DNA from: Pseudomonas mandelii
GTDB lineage: Bacteria > Pseudomonadota > Gammaproteobacteria > Pseudomonadales > Pseudomonadaceae
DNA length: 64,000 nucleotides
Assembly: GCF_024138395.1 (NCBI RefSeq)
Contig: NZ_JAMYDU010000001.1
Span: forward strand, 558,001-622,000
Direction: 5' to 3'
Shown in pieces: positions 15,144-23,675 of the stretch. The notes under the pieces were generated by a model. The model saw nothing but the letters and a program-made list of their open reading frames with translations. It had not been told where the DNA came from and did not search any database. The first letter of the stretch is position 1; every line of letters starts with the position of its first letter. The translations under genes and the position numbers were made by a program.

Positions 15144-16841
15144 TCACTGCCCCACCGCCACACTCGGCACCACCTGCCCCGGCGTCACAATGCGGTTCAG
15201 ATCAATATGCTTCCACTCAGGCTTGGCCCCCAACCGCGCATTGAAACGATAGTTAAACGTGAAGTCGTCCACCGTCGGCACACTCAAGGGTTTGCCATAC
15301 ACCGCCTCGATCCCCGCTAGGTCATAACCCATCAACTGCAGCAACGTCGGGAAGATGTTGTAGTGACTGGAGCGATCCTTGTTGGCCGGCAGCTGCGCCG
15401 GCCAGTCCAGGGTCTTCAAACCGCTGCCCGAAATCACCACCAACGGCACCAATCCCTCCTCCTCCACCGGATCACCGCCGCAGTGCGTATTGAGCCCCGG
15501 GTTACCTCGCTCATGCAGATCCTGCCCGTGGTCCGAGGTGTAGATCAGCAGTGCATGACTCAAATCCGCCTGAGCGAAAACCCGTGCGAAAAACTCGCCG
15601 ACATTCCACAACACGGTATTTTTGTAGGCATTGCGGTACAGCAACCAATCATCTGGCTGACCGTCGAAACCATCGCGTTTGCCCGTGTCCGCCACTTCGA
15701 CGAACTGCCCACGGGCCAATGTCGGGCGGTAAGCCATGAACGCGTCCGGGTATTTGTCGTGTACCGGAAAATGCGCGCCGACCTTGTTGATTACCACCAG
15801 CTGCTGCTTATCATCGTTGAGCAGTTCGATCAGCTTGGCCGCCGCCGCCATGTCGCGGTCGCGTACGCTGGTCCGGTCGAATTGCACGAACTCGTCGATG
15901 TCCTTTTTCTCGGCAGCGTTCATCAGGTTCTGCAAGTTGCCAGCGGTGCGCTGGGAATCGATGTAAACGGTGCGCAGCCCGGCCTTTTTGGCGTACTGCC
16001 AGATCGACGGCTGCGTGCTGTTGATCCGCATGTAATCGCCACGGGTACCACCGTAGCGCAGGGTGACATTGGTGTCGGCGCTGCAATTGGCGATGGACGC
16101 CGCGTAGCCGTAATTGAAAATGTCCACCCCGGGGCGTGGTTCCTTGAGGTTGCTGTGCACACCGAACGGCGTGTTGATGTCCAGGTAATTGCCGGAAATG
16201 CTCTCATCGATGATCAGCACGATGTCGTGCCCCACTGGCTGATCGATGCGCGTCAGGTTCACCGGTTCACGCGGGCCGACGGTGTTGTGCAGCGCTTCAT
16301 AGGTGAACAGATTCAAATAGGCCAACGGTGTGTACATGATCGGCAAGCCACGGGCGCCTTCGCCGGCCCGCACGAATAGCACTACGCTGAGCAGTAGCAC
16401 CCCGAGCACCGGTGCCGCCAGCAACAGCGCCCCCGGCAATGGCGCCCGTCGACGCGGCTTGAGTCCGATGCCGAACAGCAGCAACAAACCACTGACCATC
16501 CCGCTGATGATTGCATCGCGGTACTGGAACGCCGCCTCTTGAATGAACCCACCGGAATACACCAGCGACACAAAACTGCTGTAGGTCATGTAACCGGCAG
16601 TCACGTGCGTATAGACGTCGAAGAACACCGCCGAGCCAAACATCACCAACGCGAACAGGTGACGGATCAGCGTCTGACGGATGTACGCGGTCATGAACAA
16701 TGCCACTGTCAGCACGACGAACATTGCGCCATACAGCACCATCGGGAAACCGATGCCCAGCGCGTCAAGACGATCGAGGTAGTCGTCGTAATTCTTGAGC
16801 AGATACAGAACCAGCAGCAGTTCTTTGAGGTAACGGATCAT
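15144..16841 (-). CDS. Membrane sulfatase / phosphoethanolamine-transferase-like enzyme
   Basis: A 565-residue inner-membrane enzyme: about five N-terminal helices (residues 10-155) followed by a periplasmic alkaline-phosphatase-superfamily domain. Visible catalytic elements are IIDESISGNY (D212, E213, probable nucleophile S214 in place of Thr), VGAHFPVHDKYP and YTSDHGQDLHERGN (D437, H438). This matches the EptA/CptA-like group that transfers phosphoethanolamine or phosphoglycerol to envelope glycans or lipids. The ATG at 16841 is chosen because the membrane segments begin there; GGAGG lies 13 nt upstream. It is divergent from the exopolysaccharide operon across a 378-bp gap, so it may modify that glycan or lipid A. 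This role is inferred. Confidence 0.8.
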   Translation of the reverse strand: MIRYLKELLLVLYLLKNYDDYLDRLDALGIGFPMVLYGAMFVVLTVALFMTAYIRQTLIRHLFALVMFGSAVFFDVYTHVTAGYMTYSSFVSLVYSGGFIQEAAFQYRDAIISGMVSGLLLLFGIGLKPRRRAPLPGALLLAAPVLGVLLLSVVLFVRAGEGARGLPIMYTPLAYLNLFTYEALHNTVGPREPVNLTRIDQPVGHDIVLIIDESISGNYLDINTPFGVHSNLKEPRPGVDIFNYGYAASIANCSADTNVTLRYGGTRGDYMRINSTQPSIWQYAKKAGLRTVYIDSQRTAGNLQNLMNAAEKKDIDEFVQFDRTSVRDRDMAAAAKLIELLNDDKQQLVVINKVGAHFPVHDKYPDAFMAYRPTLARGQFVEVADTGKRDGFDGQPDDWLLYRNAYKNTVLWNVGEFFARVFAQADLSHALLIYTSDHGQDLHERGNPGLNTHCGGDPVEEEGLVPLVVISGSGLKTLDWPAQLPANKDRSSHYNIFPTLLQLMGYDLAGIEAVYGKPLSVPTVDDFTFNYRFNARLGAKPEWKHIDLNRIVTPGQVVPSVAVGQ

Positions 16842-16979
16842 GGTGTTTGCAGCGCCTCCATGACCAATAGATTGTGGCCACTTTCTGACACTAGCACCGA
16901 GCCCTCGAAGCGCAAGAAATGCCGGTTTTTTGCCAAAAGCGTCAAAAATATGTTGCCTCAAATCTGACACACTCAAGTG

Positions 16980-17001
16980 CCTGTAACCCTTGTATTACAG
17001 G
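16980..17001. promoter_or_regulatory. Inverted repeat CCTGTAA-N8-TTACAGG in the divergent EPS promoter region
   Basis: A perfect 7-bp inverted repeat with 8-nt spacing, lying between the sulfatase-like gene and ugd. It could be a dimeric regulator's operator. The 378-bp gap (16842-17219) otherwise shows a TTGACA at 17171-17176 without a good -10 partner, and GAGG just before the ugd ATG. I see no gene in it. Confidence 0.35.
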
Positions 17002-17219
17002 GCTTACGACCGTTTATCGCATTCTTCAAATCGCCCGCAACCCCTCAAAACCGCGGCAAATCCAGCAGCGGCAAGCACTTGATGGCAAATAGCCCGTGAA
17101 ATCGGGGTTTCCTGCCCCGGTAACCCGTCATTTTGCTGACACGCTTTCCCACGGCTGGGCTATACCCCTTTTGACAGTCTCATTTCAGTTACATCCACCG
17201 TTTTACGAGGCACGCCAAT

Positions 17220-18572
17220 ATGGACGTGAGCGTATTTGGTACGGGTTACGTCGGTCTGATACAAGCCGCGGCATTGGCCGATGTCGGACATCGCGTCCTG
17301 TGCGTCGATATTGATCCCAACAAGATCAGGCAGCTGCAACAAGCCGTGCCCCCGATCAGCGAACCGGGACTGTCCAGCACCCTGGAAGACAACATCAAGA
17401 CCGGTCGCCTGCTCTTCTCCACTCAGGCCAGTGACGCGGTCGAACATGCCGAGCTGATTTTCATCGCGGTGGGTACTCCCGCCGATGAAGACGGTTCCGC
17501 CGACCTCAGCCATGTGCTGAGTGTCGCTCGGCAGATCGCCAGTTTCATGGAGTCCGACCGCACCCTGATCATCAAGTCCACCGTGCCGGTGGGCACCGCG
17601 GACCAGGTGGCGAGCGCTGCCAACGAAGAACTGCAACGCCGTGGCAAAGAGGCATTGAACGTACGGGTGGTGTCCAACCCGGAGTTTCTCAAGGAGGGCA
17701 GCGCCCTCGCCGATTGCATGCGCCCGGACCGGATCATCGTCGGCACCAATGACGATGAGGCGCGCAACCAATTGAGCGAACTCTATGCACCGTTCTGCCG
17801 CAACCGCGAAAAGCTCATGTTCATGGACAACCGCAGCGCCGAGCTGACCAAGTACGCCGCTAACGCAATGCTCGCCACCCGCATCAGTTTCATGAACGAA
17901 CTGGCCAACCTCACCGAGTTGCTGGGGGCCGACATCGAAGCGGTGCGCAAAGGCATCGGCTCGGACCCACGCATCGGTTACCACTTCATCTACCCCGGCT
18001 GCGGCTTCGGCGGCTCGTGCTTTCCAAAAGACCTGCGTGCCCTGCTGCACACCGCCGAACACCACGGCATGCCATTGCGTCTGCTGCGCAGCGTCACCGA
18101 CGTGAACGACAGCCAGCGGCACATTCTGTTCAGCAAACTGCAGGCGCTGTTTCCCGATGGCCTGGGTGGCAAGTCGATCGCGATTTGGGGCCTGGCCTTC
18201 AAGCCCAATACCGATGACATGCGCGAAGCCCCCAGCCGTTATCTGATGGAGGCGCTGTGGGCCGAAGGTGCGAGCGTGCAGGCTTACGATCCGGAAGCCA
18301 TGTCCGAGTGCCGGCGCATTTACGGCTACCGCGATGGCCTGCACCTGTGCGCTACCCGCGACGACACCCTGGAAGATGCCGACGCGCTGGTGATCTGCAC
18401 CGAGTGGAAGAACTTTCGCGTGGTCGACTTCGACCTGCTGGCAAGCAAACTGCGCGCGCGGGTGATCGTCGACGGGCGCAACCTCTACAACCCCGAACAC
18501 GTGGCGGCGGCCGGTTTGCACTACAGCGGCATCGGGCTTCGGCACATCGCTCCCGAGGTGCCACGGCCATGA
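17220..18572 (+). CDS. ugd: UDP-glucose 6-dehydrogenase
   Basis: A 450-residue enzyme that oxidises UDP-glucose to UDP-glucuronate with two NAD+. It has the N-terminal Rossmann motif GTGYVG (residues 7-12), the central dimerisation domain, the catalytic Cys267 in GCGFGGSCFPKD, and a C-terminal UDP-binding domain (AFKPNTDDMREAPS). Length is typical. GAGG precedes the ATG. It is the first gene of the long plus-strand exopolysaccharide operon and overlaps the next start by 4 bp. Its product is the substrate of the next enzyme. The choice of sugars suggests an acidic (uronate-containing) polymer. Confidence 0.95.
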   Translation: MDVSVFGTGYVGLIQAAALADVGHRVLCVDIDPNKIRQLQQAVPPISEPGLSSTLEDNIKTGRLLFSTQASDAVEHAELIFIAVGTPADEDGSADLSHVLSVARQIASFMESDRTLIIKSTVPVGTADQVASAANEELQRRGKEALNVRVVSNPEFLKEGSALADCMRPDRIIVGTNDDEARNQLSELYAPFCRNREKLMFMDNRSAELTKYAANAMLATRISFMNELANLTELLGADIEAVRKGIGSDPRIGYHFIYPGCGFGGSCFPKDLRALLHTAEHHGMPLRLLRSVTDVNDSQRHILFSKLQALFPDGLGGKSIAIWGLAFKPNTDDMREAPSRYLMEALWAEGASVQAYDPEAMSECRRIYGYRDGLHLCATRDDTLEDADALVICTEWKNFRVVDFDLLASKLRARVIVDGRNLYNPEHVAAAGLHYSGIGLRHIAPEVPRP

Positions 18573-19627
18573 AAATACTCGTCACCGGAGCGGCCGGTTT
18601 CATTGGCGCCCATTGCGTGTTGCGGCTGTTGCGCGACGGGCATGAGGTGTGCGGCCTGGATAATTTCAACGACTTCTACGACCCGCAACTCAAGCACGAC
18701 CGCGTGGATTGGGTGCGCAAGCAAGTCGGCGATTTCCAGCTCGCGAAAGTCGATGTGGCCGACGCCACGGCCCTCGACGCCTTGTTTGTGGGTGAACAAC
18801 CTGAGGTGGTGATTCACCTCGCGGCCCAGGCCGGGGTGCGTTACTCCCTGGAAAATCCCCGGGCCTACGTCGACAGCAATCTGAGCGGGTTCCTGAACAT
18901 CCTCGAAAGCTGCCGCCACCACCCGGTCAAGCACTTGATCTATGCCTCGTCCAGTTCGGTGTACGGCGCCAACCAGCACACGCCTTACTCGGTCAAAGAT
19001 GGCGTCGACCACCCGTTGTCGCTGTACGCCGCAACCAAAAAAGCCAATGAGTTGATGGCCCACAGCTACAGCCATCTGTTCGGCATTCCCTGCACCGGTC
19101 TGCGTTTTTTCACGGTGTATGGGCCTTGGGGCCGGCCAGACATGTCGCCGATCCAGTTTGCCCGGGCGATTGCCGAAGGGCAGCCGCTGAAGCTGTTCAA
19201 CTACGGCCAGCACCAGCGTGATTTCACCTACATCGACGACATCATCGAGAGCATCGCCCGGCTGATCGAGCGCGCCCCCCAAGCAGCACCGGACTGGAAC
19301 CGTGAACAACCGGACCCGGCCAGCAGCATGGCGCCGTGGCGCATTTACAACATTGGCGGGCAACAGCCAGTGGAGCTCAAGGACTACCTGGCGCTGCTGG
19401 AAAAACACCTCGGACAAAAAGCTCTCGTCGAGTTGCTGCCCCTGCAACCGGGCGATGTGCTCAACACCTGCGCCGATGCCAGTGATCTGGCCCAGGCCAC
19501 CGGTTTCCAGCCACGGATCGAGCTGGATGAAGGACTCGGACGATTCATCGCCTGGTTCCGCGACTACTACCCACTGCGCCACGCCCACTCGCCACTCGCG
19601 TCCGGGCTTCAGCGGAGGACCCTATGA
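18569..19627 (+). CDS. UDP-glucuronate 4-epimerase
   Basis: A 352-residue extended short-chain dehydrogenase. It has GAAGFIG (residues 7-13) for NAD binding, the active-site YAATK (Tyr153, Lys157) with the SSSSVYG serine, and RFFTVYGPWGRPDM, which is characteristic of UDP-GlcA 4-epimerases. The frame opens 104 codons earlier inside ugd, but the Rossmann motif fixes the ATG at 18569, overlapping the ugd stop (ATGA). The expected reaction converts UDP-GlcA to UDP-GalA, giving the locus a second uronic acid donor. UDP-glucose 4-epimerase activity is the main alternative, less likely given ugd next door. Confidence 0.88.
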   Translation: MKILVTGAAGFIGAHCVLRLLRDGHEVCGLDNFNDFYDPQLKHDRVDWVRKQVGDFQLAKVDVADATALDALFVGEQPEVVIHLAAQAGVRYSLENPRAYVDSNLSGFLNILESCRHHPVKHLIYASSSSVYGANQHTPYSVKDGVDHPLSLYAATKKANELMAHSYSHLFGIPCTGLRFFTVYGPWGRPDMSPIQFARAIAEGQPLKLFNYGQHQRDFTYIDDIIESIARLIERAPQAAPDWNREQPDPASSMAPWRIYNIGGQQPVELKDYLALLEKHLGQKALVELLPLQPGDVLNTCADASDLAQATGFQPRIELDEGLGRFIAWFRDYYPLRHAHSPLASGLQRRTL

Positions 19628-20370
19628 CTGGACATGAAAAAGGCGTGTTGCTCAATCACATGCAGCGTGACAAACGCCTGGACCCCGAACACCGAATGCG
19701 CCTGGACACGGCGATCCACATGCAGGGCCGCGGTTGGATGACTGGCCGCGACGGTGGTCGGCCCTGGACGCTGTCGCGAACCAATCGGGTGGTTGCATGC
19801 CTTGGCGCGCTGGTGATTCTGTTGCTGCTGTCCCCTGTACTGCTGGGCCTGGCCCTGGTGATCAAATTCAGCAGCCCGGGACCGGTGATGTTCGTGCAAA
19901 AGCGCACCGGTTACCGCGGCCGCCTGTTCGGCATGTACAAGTTCCGCACCATGGTGACCAACGCCGAAGAGCTCAAGGAATCCTTGCGGCACCTGAACAA
20001 GCACGGCGCCGACGCCATCGATTTCAAGATCGACAACGACCCACGGATTACCCCCATCGGCGGTTTTCTGCGGCGCAGCAGCCTCGATGAGCTGCCCAAC
20101 CTGATCAATGTAGTCAGTGGCGACATGCGTTTAGTCGGTCCGCGACCGACCTCGTTCAACGCCTATCGCTACAAGGACAACCACCTTGCACGCCTGAGCA
20201 TCTACCCCGGCATGACTGGCCTGTGGCAGATATCCGGGCGCAGCAATATCGACTTCGACCAGCGCGTTGAGTTGGACCTCAGCTATATCGCCGAGCAGAG
20301 CCTTTTGCTTGATCTGAAGATCCTGTTGAAAACCCCCTTCAAAGTATTCAGCGGCCACGGAGCGAGTTAA
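19624..20370 (+). CDS. WcaJ-type undecaprenyl-phosphate sugar phosphotransferase
   Basis: A 248-residue initiating enzyme with one membrane helix (residues about 55-80) followed by the bacterial sugar-transferase domain: YKFRTMV, DPRITPIG, SSLDELPNLINV and GDMRLVGPRP. It transfers a sugar-1-phosphate to undecaprenyl phosphate at the inner membrane and begins the repeat unit. It lacks the four extra N-terminal helices of full-length WcaJ, so it is the short form. GGAGG precedes the ATG, which overlaps the epimerase stop. The sugar is not readable from sequence; glucose, galactose or a uronate derivative are possible. Confidence 0.9.
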   Translation: MTGHEKGVLLNHMQRDKRLDPEHRMRLDTAIHMQGRGWMTGRDGGRPWTLSRTNRVVACLGALVILLLLSPVLLGLALVIKFSSPGPVMFVQKRTGYRGRLFGMYKFRTMVTNAEELKESLRHLNKHGADAIDFKIDNDPRITPIGGFLRRSSLDELPNLINVVSGDMRLVGPRPTSFNAYRYKDNHLARLSIYPGMTGLWQISGRSNIDFDQRVELDLSYIAEQSLLLDLKILLKTPFKVFSGHGAS

Positions 20371-21015
20371 ATGGACGGTTCATCGAACAAAAGCCTGACC
20401 ATCGCCAGCCCGAGCGAGTCCAACCTGACCTCGACCGTGCTCGACCTGGATCTGCGGATCCTCTTTCTGACCGCCGCCAATGCAGGCGCCGGCACCACCA
20501 CTAGCGCCTTGGCGCTGGCCAGCCAACTGGCGTCAATGAGCAGCGGCCAAGTGCTGCTGGTGGATGCCAGCCAATCGGAGAGCAACCTCACGCAACAGCT
20601 GGGGCTGACCAAAGAGCGCGGCTTTCGCGATCTGCTGTTCAACGCTTCCCCGCCGCTGCTGCAGGATTGCCTGGTGAACGTCTCCAGCCTGCCCTTCCAT
20701 ATCTTGCCGAACGGGCGGCACATCCGCGGCGCCGAGCACCTGACGACCGAACAATTGGCTCCGTTGCTCAACCAACTGGGCGATCGCTATCGCTTCGTGG
20801 TGATCGACGGCGACGCGGTGTATTCGGCCGCCGACACGTTGGTCATCAGCACCTTGGTGGACGGCGTGATCATGGTGGTGCGCGCCGAAGACACGCGCTG
20901 GGAAGTGGCCCAGGCCGCGGTCCAGCGCCTGACTCAGGCTGGCGCAAAACTGGTGGGCAGCGTCTTCAACCGGCGCAAGTACTACATGCCCAAATGGCTC
21001 TACAAAAACCTGTAA
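20371..21015 (+). CDS. CpsD/CapB-like P-loop protein lacking the Walker A lysine
   Basis: A 214-residue MinD/BY-kinase-fold protein directly after the initiating transferase. The P-loop reads AANAGAGTTTSA (residues 35-46), where tyrosine autokinases have PGEGKTT. The nucleotide-contacting Lys is Thr42, and no deviant-Walker Lys is present upstream. Walker A' is LLVDASQ and the Walker B region VVIDGD. A short C-terminus with YYMPKWLYKNL contains three Tyr and may be what remains of a phosphorylated tail. It is probably a partner of the kinase-less Wzz-like protein at 22080, but ATP use is doubtful. GGAG precedes the ATG. Confidence 0.8.
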   Translation: MDGSSNKSLTIASPSESNLTSTVLDLDLRILFLTAANAGAGTTTSALALASQLASMSSGQVLLVDASQSESNLTQQLGLTKERGFRDLLFNASPPLLQDCLVNVSSLPFHILPNGRHIRGAEHLTTEQLAPLLNQLGDRYRFVVIDGDAVYSAADTLVISTLVDGVIMVVRAEDTRWEVAQAAVQRLTQAGAKLVGSVFNRRKYYMPKWLYKNL

Positions 21016-21039
21016 GCAACCGCAGAAAAGGATGACGCT

Positions 21040-22062
21040 ATGAACGCTAAAATGCTTCTCCTGCTGTTGCTGCCGCTTGCAGGTTGCTCCAGCACCAGTG
21101 AAACCCAGCATATGCCGGTGCAGATTCTCACGGCCGAGCCGGCCCATGCCCAGGCCACCGACATGCCCAGGGTCGAACAGACCCTGCGGCCCAAGGACGT
21201 GCTGGATGTGATCTTTCACGTCAGCACCAGTAGCTCGGGTGCTTACCGCATTCAGGCGGGTGACCAGGTCGCCCTGAACTTCACCGCGGCCAGCCAGCTC
21301 AACGGCACTCAACTGGTGCTGCCCGACGGCACCATCGAACTGCCGGGGGCCAATACCGCGGTGAAAATCGCCGGGCTGACGGCTGTCGAAGCGCGGCAGG
21401 AGATCCAGCGTGCCTATGAGCGCAAATCTCTGTTCCAGCCCAATCGCAATCAGGTGACCGTGCTGGTCACCAGCCCGCTGAGCAACGAGCAGAACCTCAA
21501 GAGCAACCTGAGTCAGCCCGGTAGCGGTATGACCCGGGAGATCACCGTGGGCAACGACGGCTATGCGAGTTTCCCGGAAATAGGCTCCGTACCGCTGCAA
21601 GGCATGACGGTCAACCAACTGGAAACTTTCCTCAATCAACGTTACGCGCAACTGCCGGGACGGATGAGGGTCGACGTCATGCTCAAGTCCACGTCGGGCA
21701 ACGAAATCTATGTGCTGGGTGAAGTCGCACAACCGGGTTCCTACCCGATTCGCCGGCCGGTCTCGGTGCTCGAAGCGTTGACCCTGGCCCGTGGTACCAA
21801 CGTCAAGGCGCGACTCGATTCGGTGGTGATCATGCGCCGCACCGGCAACCATGTGCAGGCCGTGCACTATGACGTTGAAAAAGCCTTGTCCGGTGACGCT
21901 TCGCAGATTGCTTACCTGCAACCGGACGACATGCTCTACGTGCCCAAGACCAAACTGGCCAGCGCCGGTGAGCTCGCGCGGCAACTGGCGGATGTGGTGT
22001 TGTTCCAAGGGGTGGGCTTCGGTTTCGCCTACCGCGTCGACAACAAAGACAGCGACAACTAA
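21040..22062 (+). CDS. Outer-membrane polysaccharide export (OPX, Wza-like) lipoprotein
   Basis: A 340-residue lipoprotein: signal MNAKMLLLLLLPLAGC with the lipobox Cys at 16. A polysaccharide-export (Poly_export) domain follows (YRIQAGDQVALNF, LPDGTIELPGAN), then SLBB-type regions including EIYVLGEVAQPGSYPI. It would form the periplasm-spanning outer-membrane channel through which the polymer leaves. AAGGA lies 7 nt before the ATG. The C-terminus ends in a segment that could be the outer-membrane helix (LADVVLFQGVGFGFAYRV). Confidence 0.93.
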   Translation: MNAKMLLLLLLPLAGCSSTSETQHMPVQILTAEPAHAQATDMPRVEQTLRPKDVLDVIFHVSTSSSGAYRIQAGDQVALNFTAASQLNGTQLVLPDGTIELPGANTAVKIAGLTAVEARQEIQRAYERKSLFQPNRNQVTVLVTSPLSNEQNLKSNLSQPGSGMTREITVGNDGYASFPEIGSVPLQGMTVNQLETFLNQRYAQLPGRMRVDVMLKSTSGNEIYVLGEVAQPGSYPIRRPVSVLEALTLARGTNVKARLDSVVIMRRTGNHVQAVHYDVEKALSGDASQIAYLQPDDMLYVPKTKLASAGELARQLADVVLFQGVGFGFAYRVDNKDSDN

Positions 22063-22079
22063 CGCTCAGGGGACCGACC

Positions 22080-23675
22080 ATGAACCCAAAGGAAAACTAC
22101 CTGCATGAGTTCTTCAGGATTTTCTTCGCCAACAAGCAGTTGGTGAAACGAGTCTTCCTGATCTTTGCAGTGATCGCCCTGCTCTTGCCGCTGATGCTCA
22201 AACAGAGCTTCGATATCACCGCGCAGGTGATCGTGCAGTCCAAAAAACTCTCCCAGGGAGACGCCACCACGTCCCTGACCCAGGGTGATGCCTCGTTCAT
22301 TCCGCCGTCACTGGCAGACATGGAAACCGAGAGCAATATCCTGCGTTCGCCGGCCCTGATCCGTCAGACCATCAGCGACCTGCGGGCCAAAGGCGAGTAC
22401 GCGCCCAACCCCGGGATCTTCAGCAAACTGGTGACCGAACCGATCAAACGTTTTGTGACCACCCCTTTGCGTGAATACGTGGTCAATCCGGTGCGCGACG
22501 CGTTCGGGCTTGAGACCGATCCCGTGCGCGATACCGACCTGGATGTCTTCACCCAGCAGGCCACCGAAAACCTGAAAATCGAGACCATGCCGGGCTCCAA
22601 CGTGATCTCCATTGTCTACAGCTTTGGCGATCCTGCCCAAGGCACCCGGTTTGTCGCGGCGCTGCTGCAAAATTACCTGATCAACCGTCAGGAACTGCAA
22701 TCGATCGAACTGCCGCAGAGCTTCTACGAAACCAAAAAGAAGCAATATCAGGTGCGTCTCGATGGGCTGGAAGGCACGCGACTGGCGTTGCTCGAAGGTG
22801 TGGCTTCATCCGATCCGAAGGAAGAAATCACCTTCCGCCTCAACGCCATCAACACCGAGGAACAGGCCCTGAATCTGTATCAGGATCGCCTGTTGCAAAG
22901 CCAACGCTGGCTCGACTACCTGAAAACCGCCCTGACGACCGCCACCAATACGTCCCGGCTCAGCGAGTACACCTTCCCCTACACCTTCACCACCACGGTG
23001 GACAATATTGCGTTCGAAGACCGGGAGATCAGACAGCTCGGTGAGCAACTGACGACTCAGGTCAGCCGCTACATGAACGACCTGGCGATCTTCAAGCCGG
23101 GCAGTGAACCGATGCTGTTGACCCGCGAGCAGATTTCCCGCACCCGCCAGCAGTTCCTGAAAATCGTCAGCAACCGGATTCAGGAGCGGACCAACGACCT
23201 GGCGATCGTCACCTCGGTGATCAAGCAGAAAACCGCGCGCATCGCCGAGTTCAAGGACCGCATCCATCAGTTGCAAGTGGCTCAAAGCAAACTGGCGCAA
23301 ATGGACACCGAGATCAATGCCCTGCACGCGGCGTTCTCCACCTACGCACAGCGCTTTGCTGAAAGCAGCACCTCCCGTTCGCTGGACAACGATATGTCCA
23401 ACGCCCGGGTACTCAGCCCGCCGTACGAGCCGACCGATGCGGCGTTTCCAAAACCGATACTGATTATTCCGTTCGGGATGCTGACCGGTCTGCTGCTGGC
23501 GATTGCCTTCGTCTACGTGCGTGAGTTCTTCGATCACCGCTTCAAACACCCAGCGCAAATCACCCATGAACTGGGCTTGCCAGTGCTGTTGGTGATCAAC
23601 GAGCAAGACGTCCTGCCGAACAACCCGCACAAAAACTGGACCGTGCCTAGCTTCGTGCATTGGGTGCGCCATTGA
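22080..23675 (+). CDS. Wzz/GumC-like polysaccharide co-polymerase
   Basis: A 531-residue inner-membrane protein with a helix near residues 22-41, a large periplasmic domain with coiled-coil character (residues about 170-440), a Pro-rich segment (SPPYEPTDAAFPKP) and a second helix around 460-482. It ends shortly after the second helix without a kinase domain. Such proteins control chain length and couple polymerisation to export. The adjacent P-loop protein at 20371 would be the separate kinase-like partner. GGGGA precedes the ATG. Confidence 0.88.
   Translation: MNPKENYLHEFFRIFFANKQLVKRVFLIFAVIALLLPLMLKQSFDITAQVIVQSKKLSQGDATTSLTQGDASFIPPSLADMETESNILRSPALIRQTISDLRAKGEYAPNPGIFSKLVTEPIKRFVTTPLREYVVNPVRDAFGLETDPVRDTDLDVFTQQATENLKIETMPGSNVISIVYSFGDPAQGTRFVAALLQNYLINRQELQSIELPQSFYETKKKQYQVRLDGLEGTRLALLEGVASSDPKEEITFRLNAINTEEQALNLYQDRLLQSQRWLDYLKTALTTATNTSRLSEYTFPYTFTTTVDNIAFEDREIRQLGEQLTTQVSRYMNDLAIFKPGSEPMLLTREQISRTRQQFLKIVSNRIQERTNDLAIVTSVIKQKTARIAEFKDRIHQLQVAQSKLAQMDTEINALHAAFSTYAQRFAESSTSRSLDNDMSNARVLSPPYEPTDAAFPKPILIIPFGMLTGLLLAIAFVYVREFFDHRFKHPAQITHELGLPVLLVINEQDVLPNNPHKNWTVPSFVHWVRH

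Noticed and set aside
17160..18545. 461-codon minus-strand frame opposite ugd
   Set aside because: It is the antisense of a strongly conserved enzyme gene. It has a His/Gln/Val-rich composition and no recognisable domain.
20533..22008. 491-codon minus-strand frame opposite the kinase-like and OPX genes
   Set aside because: Antisense shadow of two real genes in a high-GC operon; no start signals and no domain.
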